Shown here: positions 18,815 through 27,668 of the stretch, piece by piece | Layout of the letters: each line of letters begins with the position of its first letter | How positions within the stretch are numbered: position 1 is the stretch's first letter | DNA from: an uncultured Lachnospiraceae bacterium | GTDB lineage: Bacteria > Bacillota > Clostridia > Lachnospirales > Lachnospiraceae | Direction of reading: 5' to 3' | Assembly: GCA_947591245.1 (NCBI GenBank) | Contig: CANQCY010000003.1 | Location: 1 to 64,000 of the forward strand | Length of the DNA: 64,000 nt | Translations under genes and position numbers: made by a program | Notes under the pieces: model-generated | The model's input: the letters and a program-made list of their open reading frames with translations, nothing else | Told to the model about the DNA's origin: nothing | Databases searched by the model: none

Positions 18815-19597
18815 TTAAAGCTTTTTATAAAAAAATGATTTTATAGACTCAAACCCATACTGCTCGGGATTTATAATCTGTTCTGTGCTGCCTACAAATA
18901 AAATTCCGTTCTTCTTTAACGAATCTGAAAAACGAGCATATATCCCATCTTTTGCCTGTTCGGTAAAATAAATGCAGACGTTTCTGCACACAATCAAATT
19001 CAGCTCCCTCGGATAAGCGTCTTTTAACAGATTCTGCTCTTTAAACGAAATACAGCATCGCAGAGAATCTGACACGCGGTAGGTGCCGTCGTCCTGTTTT
19101 GCAAAAAATTTTTCACGGTATTTTGCGGGAAGCCCTTTCAGGCTCTTTTCGCTGTAAAGTCCGTTTTTTGCCTTTGCAAGAACTTCTTTGTCCAGATCGG
19201 TGGCGATAATCTCAATCTGTCCGAGAGGGACAAAGTCGCTGAACACCATCGCAAGCGTGTATGGTTCGTCCCCTGTAGAACAAGCCGCGCTCCATATACG
19301 CAAGCGCTTTCCGAAATGATCGATCAGCTGCGGAATCACATCTTTTTCCAACGTCTGCCACTGCATCGGATTCCGGTAAAATTCGGATACGTTAATCGTC
19401 AGGTATGTAATAAATGTTTTTAATACATCCTGCTCCTTTCGGATTTTGTCAAAGAAATCGACATACCCCTTGCAGTTGCATCTTGAAATAAAATTATTGA
19501 TTCGCCGCTTCATCTGCGCCTCTTTGTAAGAATTCAGATCAATTCCGGAAAGGCTGTGAAATTCTTTTTTAAAATCTTCATAATTATTCTGCATCAT
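18815..19597 (-). CDS. cheR: CheR-type protein-glutamate O-methyltransferase
   Basis: SAM-dependent methyltransferase that methylates chemoreceptor glutamates. 260 aa with the N-terminal helical domain (about 1-75, including YKEAQMKRRINNFISRCN) and the C-terminal SAM domain. Motifs are IWSAACSTGDEPYTLAM (SAM loop), IIATDLDKEVLAKA, DLIVCRN-like LNLIVCRNVCIYF, and the end GILFVGSTEQI. No receptor or other che gene lies nearby, so it is an orphan between plsX and rpsA. The binding site is weak (GGGA, about 9 nt upstream). Confidence 0.9.
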   Translation of the reverse strand: MMQNNYEDFKKEFHSLSGIDLNSYKEAQMKRRINNFISRCNCKGYVDFFDKIRKEQDVLKTFITYLTINVSEFYRNPMQWQTLEKDVIPQLIDHFGKRLRIWSAACSTGDEPYTLAMVFSDFVPLGQIEIIATDLDKEVLAKAKNGLYSEKSLKGLPAKYREKFFAKQDDGTYRVSDSLRCCISFKEQNLLKDAYPRELNLIVCRNVCIYFTEQAKDGIYARFSDSLKKNGILFVGSTEQIINPEQYGFESIKSFFYKKL

Positions 19598-19614
19598 AAA
19601 TTATGTCCCATATT

Positions 19615-20793
19615 TTACTCCAGATCGCCTGTCGCATCCTCTGCTTCGGCAACCGCATCCGCCGCATCATCGGAAGCTGTCTCCTCACTGTCGGCTTTTG
19701 CTTCTGCCTCCGCGTCGGCCGCCTCTCTTTTCTTGTTTTCAAGCTCAAGCGCTTTGATGCTCAGGCTTATTTTTTTTGCCTCTTCATTAAAATCAACGAT
19801 CTTCGCCGTGATTTCCTGTCCAACCGTAAATACGTCCGATGGTTTTTCTACATGCTCGATCGCGATCTGGGAAACGTGAAGCAGGGCGTCAATTCCCTCT
19901 TCAAGCTCTACAAATGCGCCGAAATCTGTCATGCGCGCCACTTTTCCCGTGACAACGGTATCTTTCTGATACTTCTCAGCAGCATTTTTCCATGGATTAT
20001 TGGATTCCAATTTCATCGTAAGGGCAATCCTCGAACCGGAAATGTCTTTGATCATAGCGGATACATGATCGCCAACCTTAAACAGCTTCTTCGGATCATC
20101 CACACGTCCCCAGCTCATCTCAGAGATATGTAAAAGCCCGTCAGCTCCGCCAAGATCAATAAATGCACCGAAATCCGTGAGATTTTTCACTGTACCTTCT
20201 ACCATCATGCCAGGCTCGATTCTGGCAAACAACGCTTCCTGCTGTTCCTTTTTCTTAGCCACAATAAGCTGCTTGCGGTCGCCGATGATCCTTCTCTTGC
20301 GCGGATTCACTTCCGAAAGCACAAATTCGATCTCCTGGCCCGTGTACTTGGACAAGTCTTTTTCATATACATCAGAAACAAGGCTCGCCGGGATAAATAC
20401 TTTTCCTTCGCCGTAGTCCACGCTCAGTCCGCCTTTCAATGCCGCGGAAACAGTGCCGGTAAGCACTTCATGATTTTCAAGCGCTTCTTCAAAAATTTTG
20501 TTCATCTTATCCTGCTGCAGCCTCTTGTAGGTCAGAAGCACCTGCCCCTCGCCGTCGTTTACTTTCAGCACCTTGACAGTGAGCTTATCGTCGACTTTAA
20601 CGACTTTTGTTAAATCGATATCCGGATTGCTGCTATATTCATCTTTCGTTAAAATACCATCTGCTTTATATCCAATATTTAAGATAATTTCACTATCCTT
20701 AACGCCGATAACTGTCCCTTCTACAACCTGATTACTATAGATTGTTACTAATGATTCCTCTAATAATTCTCCAAAACTTCTTTCTTCTGACAT
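19615..20793 (-). CDS. rpsA: S1 RNA-binding domain protein (ribosomal protein bS1 homologue, YpfD-like)
   Basis: About 392 aa with four S1 domains in a row: about 20-85 (VVEGTVIGVKDSEIILNIGYK), 105-170, 190-260 (VEGTVKNLTDFGAFIDLGG, DGLLHISEMSW) and 275-345 (VTGKVARMTDFGAFVELEEG, DALLHVSQI). The tail is acidic and Ala/Glu-rich, low in complexity. The start at 20793 has AGGAGG 10 nt upstream and lies inside the end of ispH, overlapping it by 34 nt. Firmicute S1 homologues have fewer domains than the six of E. coli and are not always ribosome-bound. Confidence 0.92.
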   Translation of the reverse strand: MSEERSFGELLEESLVTIYSNQVVEGTVIGVKDSEIILNIGYKADGILTKDEYSSNPDIDLTKVVKVDDKLTVKVLKVNDGEGQVLLTYKRLQQDKMNKIFEEALENHEVLTGTVSAALKGGLSVDYGEGKVFIPASLVSDVYEKDLSKYTGQEIEFVLSEVNPRKRRIIGDRKQLIVAKKKEQQEALFARIEPGMMVEGTVKNLTDFGAFIDLGGADGLLHISEMSWGRVDDPKKLFKVGDHVSAMIKDISGSRIALTMKLESNNPWKNAAEKYQKDTVVTGKVARMTDFGAFVELEEGIDALLHVSQIAIEHVEKPSDVFTVGQEITAKIVDFNEEAKKISLSIKALELENKKREAADAEAEAKADSEETASDDAADAVAEAEDATGDLE

Positions 20794-21638
20794 GCCGTTA
20801 GAACCTCCTGAATAATGTTTTTTGGGGTAGACGCCCCTGCAGTAATACCTAGGCTTGTAGATGACCGGATACACTCCATATCCAAATCCGCCAGTGTTTG
20901 TATAAAATAAGTGTTTTCACACTGATTTTTACTTATCTCGTATAACTTTCTGGAATTTGAACTGTTTTTTCCGCCGATTACAATCATGGCGTCGGAATCC
21001 GCAGCCAGCCTGCCAGCCTCCAGCTGTCTTTCCGCTGTGGCATTGCATATAGTATTCTCAGCAATTATATCATAACCTTTTTTAGAAAGAATTTCAACTA
21101 GTTCTTTAAATTTTTTGTAATTAAATGTCGTCTGTGCCACAACGCATACCTTTTTTTCCAAATTTGCAGGCTTAAAGAGCCGTATTTCCTCCTCATTCTC
21201 CGCCACTGTCCCCCGGGACATGCATCGGCTGACGATGCCCTGCACTTCCGGATGCTCCCTGCTCCCGACAATGATTATATCGTACCCTTTCGCGGCATAT
21301 TTTTGTACCGTATCATGTATTTTCTTTACAAACGGGCAGGTAGAATCCACAATATGGCAATTTTTATTTTGAAGCAGTTCATACGCATCCGCCGGTATGC
21401 CGTGAGAACGGATCACGACGGTTGTTCCCCGCAGGTCGCACGATTCGCCGCGCAGATCATCCTCGGTTATGACGGAAACCCCTTTTTTTTCCAGATCAGC
21501 CACCACTTCCTCGTTATGTATAATCGGTCCGAGCGTAACGACCTTTTTTCCCTTTTCAATTTCTTTGTATACCATCTCTACGGCTCTGCTGACGCCAAAA
21601 CAAAAGCCCGCCGTTTTTGCCAGTGTCACTTTCCCCAT
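20760..21638 (-). CDS. ispH: 4-hydroxy-3-methylbut-2-enyl diphosphate reductase
   Basis: Last enzyme of the MEP isoprenoid pathway; reduces HMBPP to IPP and DMAPP with a [4Fe-4S] cluster. About 292 aa. The three cluster cysteines are in AKTAGFCFGVSRAV, HIVDSTCPFVKK and ENTICNATAERQ. Active-site His/Glu motifs include LGPIIHNEEVV and SREHPEVQGI. The ATG at 21638 has AAGGG 8 nt upstream; a longer ORF to 21704 would overlap cmk. The 3' end overlaps the rpsA start. Confidence 0.96.
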   Translation of the reverse strand: MGKVTLAKTAGFCFGVSRAVEMVYKEIEKGKKVVTLGPIIHNEEVVADLEKKGVSVITEDDLRGESCDLRGTTVVIRSHGIPADAYELLQNKNCHIVDSTCPFVKKIHDTVQKYAAKGYDIIIVGSREHPEVQGIVSRCMSRGTVAENEEEIRLFKPANLEKKVCVVAQTTFNYKKFKELVEILSKKGYDIIAENTICNATAERQLEAGRLAADSDAMIVIGGKNSSNSRKLYEISKNQCENTYFIQTLADLDMECIRSSTSLGITAGASTPKNIIQEVLTACQKKEVLENY

Positions 21639-21666
21639 TCCGAATACCCTTTTCCCTTTTTCTTTC

Positions 21667-22347
21667 TTATGCGTTATTTTCTCTGCGGCGGAAATTTTCC
21701 TCACAGAGGGAAATAATGCGTTCCACCACCTCGTCGATCGTCATATCGGACGAATCAACCAAAATGGCGTCTTCTGCCTGGCGCAAGGGGGAATTTTCCC
21801 GGTTCATATCCTGCTCATCCCGCTTGATAATATCCTCCTCAATTTTCTGCAAATCGCAGGAAACGCCTTTTTCCTGAAGCTCCTTATAACGTCTGGCAGC
21901 GCGCACCGCCGCACTTGCTGTAAGGTATATCTTTACATCCGCTTGAGGCAGCACTACCGTTCCGATGTCCCTGCCGTCCATAATAACATCGGAGCCAGCC
22001 GCCATCTGCCGCTGCAGCGCAACAAGTTTTTCCCTGACTTTCCGGTATGCGGCTATCTTTGAAGCATGGTTCCCAACCTCTTCATTGCGGATTTCCCCAG
22101 AAACATTATCCCCGTTTAAGAAGATCTGCTGTTCGCCGTCTTCATATGTGATGCGGATGTCTATGTTATCGCAGCGGCTTTCAACGAGAGCCCTGTCATT
22201 TGCGTCAATGCCCTGTTTTATAAAATACAGAGCCATTGTCCGGTACATCGCTCCGGTGTCAATATAAATAAATGAAAGCCTTTTTGCCGCCAATTTGGCG
22301 ATTGAGCTCTTTCCGGCCCCTGCCGGCCCGTCAATTGCAATGTTCAT
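21667..22347 (-). CDS. cmk: Cytidylate kinase
   Basis: Phosphorylates CMP and dCMP. 226 aa from MNIAIDGPAGAGKSS, whose P-loop starts at residue 6. IYIDTGAMYRTMALYF, VIMDGRDIGTVVLP, LTASAAVRAARRY and IIKRDEQDMNREN (lid) are typical. GGAGGAAGA precedes the ATG. The order with ispH and rpsA is a common Firmicute arrangement. Confidence 0.96.
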   Translation of the reverse strand: MNIAIDGPAGAGKSSIAKLAAKRLSFIYIDTGAMYRTMALYFIKQGIDANDRALVESRCDNIDIRITYEDGEQQIFLNGDNVSGEIRNEEVGNHASKIAAYRKVREKLVALQRQMAAGSDVIMDGRDIGTVVLPQADVKIYLTASAAVRAARRYKELQEKGVSCDLQKIEEDIIKRDEQDMNRENSPLRQAEDAILVDSSDMTIDEVVERIISLCEENFRRRENNA

Positions 22348-22390
22348 ATTCTTCCTCCATACGCGCATGCTTTTTTTTCGCCATGCCCAT

Positions 22391-23665
22391 TTAATGAGAT
22401 TTTTTGTTTTCGCAGGCGCTGATCCCCGCCAGATATCCTGTAGACCAAGCTGCCTGAAGATTAAAACCGCCGGTAAGCGCGTCAATATCAATTACTTCTC
22501 CGGCAAAATACAGGTTCTTCACAAGACGGCTCTCCATTGTAGATGGATTTATGTCACGCACGCTGACGCCGCCTCTCGTAATGATCGCCTCGTTCCAGCC
22601 CCGCAGGGAACGCACGGGAAAGGTCATTTCCTTCAGGATATGCACAAGACCGCCGCGCTCTTTTCTTGTCACCCTGTTTGCCGGTTTGCCGCCGTCCAGC
22701 TCCGCGAGGTCAAGCACGACCGGAATCATGCTTTTCGGAAGAAGTCCGCCGAGACAATTTTTAAGACTGCTATTCGGATTTCCGTCAAAATCCCGCACGA
22801 TTCGCCTGTCGAGCTTTTCCGCCGAAAGCGCCGGCTTGCAATCCAATACGGCGTATACTTCCTGTTTTTTTTCAAGCGCCTCTCCGATAAAACTGGATGC
22901 TGACAGTACGACCGGACCCGTAATGCCGAAATGGGTAAACATCATCTCTCCAAATTCCCGGTACAATTCTTTCTTTTTTCCATTTTGCGGCGTATAAAAA
23001 TGCATCTCGATATTTTTCATCGAAAGCCCCTGCATCCGTTTCGGTATATTTCCCTGAATATTCATCGGTACAAGTCCCGGCAGACACGGCGTTATCCTGT
23101 GTCCGGTCCTTCTTGCCATGGCGTATCCGGCTCCGTCTGAACCGGTACTTGCATAAGAAAGTCCGCCTGTCGCCACAATGACGCATTCCGCCTTGAGTTT
23201 CTCGCCTTTTTCGAGTACGACGCCGCCCGCCGAATTGCCATTTTGTATAATTCCCGCCACGTTTTCACAAAACCGGAACTCCACATGGTTTGCAAGGCAT
23301 TCCCGCCAGAGGGCCCGTATGACGTCGGATGATTTGTCCGACGCCGGAAACACTCGTCCGCCGCGCTCGATTTTTGTTTTCATGCCCAGTTCCTCAAAGA
23401 AGCTGATACAGTCAAAATTCGTCATGGCATAAAAACTGCTGTATAAAAATTTTTTGTTTGCCACGAAATGATTGAAAAGTTCTTCCGTATCGCAGGCATT
23501 TGTCAGGTTACAGCGCCCTTTTCCCGTGATATAAAGCTTTTTCCCAGGTTTTTCATTTTTCTCTGCCACACATACGCTGGCGCCGAGCCTGCCCGCCGCG
23601 GCGGCCGCCATCAGCCCCGCTGCGCCGGCTCCTATAATAATTATATCATACATCCTGTTATCCAT
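22391..23665 (-). CDS. HI0933/BaiN-family NAD(P)/FAD-dependent oxidoreductase
   Basis: 424-aa flavoprotein. The FAD-binding Rossmann motif is IIIIGAGAAGLMAAAAAGRLG at residues 7-27, followed by KKLYITGKGRCNLTNAC (HI0933 signature) and a second dinucleotide motif VIVATGGLSYASTGSDGAG. The C-terminal part has TRGGVSVRDINPSTMES and LYFAGEVIDIDALTGGFNLQ. The reaction of most members is unknown; some are annotated aminoacetone oxidase or bile acid reductase BaiN. ATGs at 23665 and 23653 are both possible starts. It sits between the GerMN gene and cmk. Confidence 0.88.
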   Translation of the reverse strand: MDNRMYDIIIIGAGAAGLMAAAAAGRLGASVCVAEKNEKPGKKLYITGKGRCNLTNACDTEELFNHFVANKKFLYSSFYAMTNFDCISFFEELGMKTKIERGGRVFPASDKSSDVIRALWRECLANHVEFRFCENVAGIIQNGNSAGGVVLEKGEKLKAECVIVATGGLSYASTGSDGAGYAMARRTGHRITPCLPGLVPMNIQGNIPKRMQGLSMKNIEMHFYTPQNGKKKELYREFGEMMFTHFGITGPVVLSASSFIGEALEKKQEVYAVLDCKPALSAEKLDRRIVRDFDGNPNSSLKNCLGGLLPKSMIPVVLDLAELDGGKPANRVTRKERGGLVHILKEMTFPVRSLRGWNEAIITRGGVSVRDINPSTMESRLVKNLYFAGEVIDIDALTGGFNLQAAWSTGYLAGISACENKKSH

Positions 23666-23678
23666 GATCCATTATATG

Positions 23679-24212
23679 TTATCTTGAACTGTATACCTCA
23701 TCCATTTCAAAAGTAAAGTTGGACGAATGGTAAGCGCCCTTCTCAGAACGAAACACCACTTTATTTACATATGAGATATTATCCAGCAAGCTATTTGATA
23801 TACAGTCAAGAATAAGCGTTTCAAATTTCTTTGAACACTTTTTTATCGGTACATACTCTTCGCTAAAACTTACATAAATGCGCTTTTTGACGGTTTCTAT
23901 CTCGGTGACGACTACTTTTTCGTCTATATTGTCAAGAACCTCGTTCACAATCAATTCCGGCGTCACGCGTTCGGAAGCAATCGGAACTTTCAGCGGCACA
24001 AGCTGCCCCTCGATATCATCGATCGTATAGATCAGCATCGTATCGATGGAAGAAACGCCGGAACCCGATGCGCTTTGAAACACCTTATGGTTTGCTGCCG
24101 ATTCAATCTCGTCCTGTGTCAGCTCCGTATCGTCTTTCCCCTGAAAAAAGCTGCATCCTGAAAGACCGAAAACCAATATGGCAAAACACAGAAAATATAT
24201 AATTTTTTTCAC
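23679..24212 (-). CDS. GerMN-domain lipoprotein
   Basis: About 177 aa. The N-terminus is a lipoprotein signal (KKIIYFLCFAILVFGLSGC) with lipobox LSGC, so it is predicted to be anchored on the outer face of the membrane. The rest (about 55-175) fits one GerMN domain: MLIYTIDDIEGQLVPLKVPI, a PELIVNEVLDN segment, and ISYVNKVVFRSE. GerM in Bacillus acts in spore formation and germination; the role here is inferred only. I start at the GTG with AAAGGG 8 nt upstream; an in-frame GTG three codons earlier is the longer reading. Confidence 0.75.
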   Translation of the reverse strand: MKKIIYFLCFAILVFGLSGCSFFQGKDDTELTQDEIESAANHKVFQSASGSGVSSIDTMLIYTIDDIEGQLVPLKVPIASERVTPELIVNEVLDNIDEKVVVTEIETVKKRIYVSFSEEYVPIKKCSKKFETLILDCISNSLLDNISYVNKVVFRSEKGAYHSSNFTFEMDEVYSSR

Positions 24213-24225
24213 AAAAATCACCCTT

Positions 24226-25305
24226 TCAGGCTTTTTTCGCAGAGATTTGCAGGCTTATTTTTTTCAGGCATTTCCTGGCAAGAAGCAGGGCGCATTCCAC
24301 AGATGCATTTCGTACCGCCGCCCGGCCTCCTTTAAAAATATGTTTTTCCACAACCGTCTCGCCGAAGCAATAGCATCCGATATAAACAAGCCCTACGGGT
24401 TTTTCCGCCGTACCGCCATCTGGTCCCGCGATGCCAGTAACGCTGAGCGCCACATCGGCATCGGCCGCTTTCGCCGCCCCTGCCGCCATCTGCGAAGCCG
24501 TTTCCGCGCTTACGGCGCCCTGCGTCTCAAGCGTTTCCTTTCGCACGCCCAGGATACGGCGTTTCGCATCATTGGAATAGGTGACAAAACTCTGGTTCAG
24601 CACCCTTGAAGCTCCGCTTACATTCACGATGCTCCCGGATAAAAGACCGCCTGTACAAGACTCTGCAGTTGCAATCGTAGCATTTCTTTTTGTCAATTCT
24701 TTGACAATCCATTGCTCCGGGCTTTCATTCCTTCCGCCGTTTTCCGCCCGCACCGCTTCTTTCCCCGCGGCGTCCGACATGACGTCGCGGTTTTTATAAA
24801 TATAATCGATCAGCGACACGACCGTTAAAACAAGCGCCGAATATATGAGTATGCGGTCGACAAAGAAAAAGAGCGGATGCTGAAAATTGAAAATAAGCAC
24901 AATCGACATGATCATTTGTATTGCCGTTTTTACTTTTGCCCAGTAACTCGCCGCAATGACAACGCCTTTTTCTGCCGCTACAAGCCGGAATCCGCTTATA
25001 ATAAATTCCCTTGCTATAATCACAACGACGACCCATACCGGCATCGGACAGTTTTCATCCGCCACGAAACAGATCATTGCCGAGCAGACAAGGAGCTTAT
25101 CCGCAAGCGGGTCCATAAACTTTCCGAATGTTGTAATCTGGTTATATTTTCTTGCCAGATAGCCGTCAAAGAAATCCGTCACGCAGGCGGCAATGAATAC
25201 TGCTGCCGCCAGATAGTCGGAATAAGGAGAATTCCAGAGCATAAACAGAATAAATGCCGGAATCATGGCTACCCGAAGAATGGTAAGTCGATTTGGCACA
25301 TTCAT
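24226..25305 (-). CDS. pgsA: Fusion of PgsA (phosphatidylglycerophosphate synthase) and CinA C-terminal (NMN deamidase) domains
   Basis: One 359-aa frame. Residues 1-180 are PgsA: MNVPNRLTILRV, the CDP-alcohol phosphotransferase motif TDFFDGYLARKYNQITTFGK-F-MDPLADK (D-G-AR-G-D-D pattern with local variation), and several membrane helices; it makes phosphatidylglycerol phosphate from CDP-diacylglycerol. After a polar linker (about 180-197) residues 198-350 are the CinA C-terminal domain: ATIATAESCTGGLLSG, VTYSNDAKRRILGV, GAVSAETASQMA, SVTGIAGPDGG, EKPVGLVYIG. That domain deamidates NMN in pyridine nucleotide recycling. No stop or frameshift separates the two. pgsA and cinA are often adjacent genes; the fusion is the oddity. 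The start uses a GGAGGAA that is also the end of the repeat array in rimO. Confidence 0.9.
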   Translation of the reverse strand: MNVPNRLTILRVAMIPAFILFMLWNSPYSDYLAAAVFIAACVTDFFDGYLARKYNQITTFGKFMDPLADKLLVCSAMICFVADENCPMPVWVVVVIIAREFIISGFRLVAAEKGVVIAASYWAKVKTAIQMIMSIVLIFNFQHPLFFFVDRILIYSALVLTVVSLIDYIYKNRDVMSDAAGKEAVRAENGGRNESPEQWIVKELTKRNATIATAESCTGGLLSGSIVNVSGASRVLNQSFVTYSNDAKRRILGVRKETLETQGAVSAETASQMAAGAAKAADADVALSVTGIAGPDGGTAEKPVGLVYIGCYCFGETVVEKHIFKGGRAAVRNASVECALLLARKCLKKISLQISAKKA

Positions 25306-25308
25306 CTT

Positions 25309-26802
25309 CTATTCCTCCTTGTTTTGCGAAGCAAAATCCGAGCTCCCCGGAGCGAGGAGAGGAATTTCCTCCTTGTTTTGCGAAGCAAAATCCGAGCTCC
25401 CCGGAGCGAGGAGAGGAATTTCCTCCTTGTTTTGCGAAGCAAAATCCGAGCTCCCCGGAGCGAGGAGAGGAATTTCCTCCTTGCATAGTTCTGCCGCTAA
25501 ATCATATCCTTTTGCATCCGTTACGATGAGGGATACGATTGTCCCCGACATAATTTCGTATTCGGCATGAAAAAAAACACATCCGTCAATGTCCGGAGCG
25601 TCCCGGTACGTTCTTGCGACATACGCGCCTTCTTCCGGAATATAGCCGTCAACGATTGCTGACAGACGGCTTCCCGCCATGGTTTCGTTTTTATCGAATA
25701 TCACCTGCTGTTCGGCTTCCATTATTTCCTCCGCCCAGCCGATTTTGATATCGTCTTCCAGCTGATTTTCAAAATCCGCCGCCCTCGTCCCCTCTTCCGG
25801 CGAATACGGAAATACGCCGAGGCGGTCAAATTTCATTTCTTTCACAAACTCAATGCATTCCTCATGCTGCTGTTTGGTCTCGCCGGGAAAACCGCTGATT
25901 AATGTAGTGCGGAGAGCAATATCCGGAATCTTTTCCCTGAGCATGCGGATCTTTTCCCTGAGTTCTTTTTTATTTGTAAGTCTTCCCATTTTTTTCAAAA
26001 TATCATCATTGCAGTGCTGAATCGGCAAATCGATATAATGGCATACCTTTTTATTATCGCGGATTGCGTCGGCGATTTCTTCTGTGATCTCTTCCGGATA
26101 ACAGTAGAGAAGGCGTATCCATTCAACAGCCTCTATCTCAGACAGGCGGTTTAACAGCTCAGGCAGTTTTTTCTCTCCGTACAGGTCTACTCCGTACAAT
26201 GTCGTCTCCTGCGCAACCAGTATGAGCTCTTTTGCGCCGCGTGCCGTGAGTTTCACTGCTTCTTCGACCAGTTCGCCAAGCGGTACGCTCCGATACGTTC
26301 CGCGCATAGACGGTATCGCACAGTAAGAGCAGTTTTTATTGCAGCCCTCGCTGATTTTTAAATATCCGACGTGGCTCATGCCAGATGCAATCCGGTCTGT
26401 CAGGCCGCCCGGCAGATAATCCTTCTCTTTTATGCAATCGGGGCGTTTTCCTGCAAGCGCCTCTTCCAGCGCCTCCACCACGCTGTCATATGCCGTAGTT
26501 CCGATTATTCCGTCGATTTCCGGTATCTCTGTCCGGATTTCTTTTTGATAGCGCTCGGCCAGGCATCCGGCAGCAATAAGCGCCCGACAGCGGCCGTTTT
26601 TTTTGTACCCGGCAAGCTCCAGCAGCGTCTCTATACTTTCTTCTTTGGCGTCGCGGATGAAAGCGCACGTATTAACGATTATGATATCCGCCTGTTCGGG
26701 TTGGCCTGTCAGTCCATATCCCGCCCTGTTCAGGAGAGCAAGCATTTTTTCGCTGTCTACCAGATTTTTGTCACATCCGAGGGAAACAAAGTATATCTGC
26801 AT
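25309..26802 (-). CDS. rimO: Ribosomal protein uS12 methylthiotransferase RimO with a repeat-encoded C-terminal extension
   Basis: Radical SAM enzyme that adds a methylthio group to Asp of ribosomal protein S12. About 497 aa. The N-terminal UPF0004 domain has YFVSLGCDKNLVDSEKM and cluster cysteines in NTCAFI and AAGCLA; the radical SAM motif is CNKNCSYCAIP; a TRAM domain ends near YDLAAEL. Normal RimO would stop about there, at roughly 440 aa. Here three copies of an 18-residue unit (EEIPLLAPGSSDFASQNK) and a final EE follow. The ATG at 26802 starts 3 nt after the folD stop; a longer ORF overlaps folD. Confidence 0.93.
   Translation of the reverse strand: MQIYFVSLGCDKNLVDSEKMLALLNRAGYGLTGQPEQADIIIVNTCAFIRDAKEESIETLLELAGYKKNGRCRALIAAGCLAERYQKEIRTEIPEIDGIIGTTAYDSVVEALEEALAGKRPDCIKEKDYLPGGLTDRIASGMSHVGYLKISEGCNKNCSYCAIPSMRGTYRSVPLGELVEEAVKLTARGAKELILVAQETTLYGVDLYGEKKLPELLNRLSEIEAVEWIRLLYCYPEEITEEIADAIRDNKKVCHYIDLPIQHCNDDILKKMGRLTNKKELREKIRMLREKIPDIALRTTLISGFPGETKQQHEECIEFVKEMKFDRLGVFPYSPEEGTRAADFENQLEDDIKIGWAEEIMEAEQQVIFDKNETMAGSRLSAIVDGYIPEEGAYVARTYRDAPDIDGCVFFHAEYEIMSGTIVSLIVTDAKGYDLAAELCKEEIPLLAPGSSDFASQNKEEIPLLAPGSSDFASQNKEEIPLLAPGSSDFASQNKEE
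25314..25475. repeat. Three tandem 54-bp repeats at the 3' end of rimO
   Basis: Period 54 exactly (25314, 25368, 25422), with a partial fourth unit to about 25483. The copies look identical. Each unit holds three small inverted repeats: GAGGAA/TTCCTC, GAGCTCCCCGGAGC, and TTTTGC/GCAAAA around a 3-nt loop. In the rimO frame it is an 18-residue in-frame extension. On the minus strand each unit ends with GGAGGAA, and the last copy provides the ribosome binding site of pgsA-cinA. It resembles a palindromic intergenic repeat that inserted and expanded. There are no spacers, so it is not CRISPR. Confidence 0.95.
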
Positions 26803-26804
26803 GG

Positions 26805-27638
26805 TTACTGTAATCCTTTCGCCTCTATACAGTTGTTCATCAGCATGGCGATCGTCATCGGGCCCACGCCGCCCGGAACCGGAGTAATCTTTGATGCGAG
26901 CGGCTCCACATCGGCAAAGTCCACATCGCCGCATAGTTTTCCGTTTTCATCCCGGTGGATGCCGACGTCGATCACAACCGCGCCCTCTTTTACATAATCT
27001 TTCGTGATAAACCGGGGTTTTCCGATCGCTACAATCAATATATCGGCGCGTTTCGCAATCTCTCTTAAATTTTTTGTACGGGAATGGCACACCGTCACGG
27101 TCGCATTTTCACGAAGCATCAAGAGCGCCATCGGCTTCCCTACGATATTGCTCCGCCCGATGATCACGCATTCCTTTCCCTCTATCTCTACCCCGGAACG
27201 TTTCAAAAGCTGGATGATCCCCGCCGGCGTGCATGAGGCAAAACCGGGCTGGCCAATGCTGAGCGCCCCCACGCTCTGCGGGTGAAAACCGTCCACGTCC
27301 TTTTTAGGAGAGATTGTGCGGATCACCTTGTCCTCATCCATATGCGGCGGCAGCGGAAGCTGCACAAGTATGCCGTCTACATCCTCCCGCTTGTTCAGAT
27401 CGCGCACGAGATCAAGCAGTTCTTCCTCCGGCGTTTCCTCCGGCAGTTCGAATGAAAGGGATCGGATGCCGATATATTCACATGCCTTTTTCTTATTTCC
27501 GACATACACGGTGGACGCAGGATCGTTTCCGACCTGAATCACTGCCAGCGCCGCATCTATGTTTTCATTTTTCACGCGATCCTTTAATTCATCTTTTACC
27601 TTTTGCGATATGGCTTTGCCATCAATTATTTTACCCAT
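26805..27638 (-). CDS. folD: Bifunctional methylene-THF dehydrogenase/methenyl-THF cyclohydrolase
   Basis: Interconverts 5,10-methylene-, methenyl- and 10-formyl-tetrahydrofolate. About 277 aa. Seen are the catalytic region [18 protein letters not shown] (active-site Lys and Tyr), [29 protein letters not shown], the NADP motif [19 protein letters not shown], and the end [16 protein letters not shown]. Together with fhs (40341) it covers the C1-folate branch. Start taken at [10 protein letters not shown]. Confidence 0.96.
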   Translation of the reverse strand: MGKIIDGKAISQKVKDELKDRVKNENIDAALAVIQVGNDPASTVYVGNKKKACEYIGIRSLSFELPEETPEEELLDLVRDLNKREDVDGILVQLPLPPHMDEDKVIRTISPKKDVDGFHPQSVGALSIGQPGFASCTPAGIIQLLKRSGVEIEGKECVIIGRSNIVGKPMALLMLRENATVTVCHSRTKNLREIAKRADILIVAIGKPRFITKDYVKEGAVVIDVGIHRDENGKLCGDVDFADVEPLASKITPVPGGVGPMTIAMLMNNCIEAKGLQ

Positions 27639-27668
27639 ATAAATCACCATGCCTTTCCGTTTTCACTC

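Noticed and set aside
25314..25475. CRISPR array
   Set aside because: The copies abut with no unique spacers.
25166..25570. Repeat-rich ORFs in other frames over the rimO end
   Set aside because: They are alternate-frame readings of the 54-bp repeat; the rimO frame explains the region.
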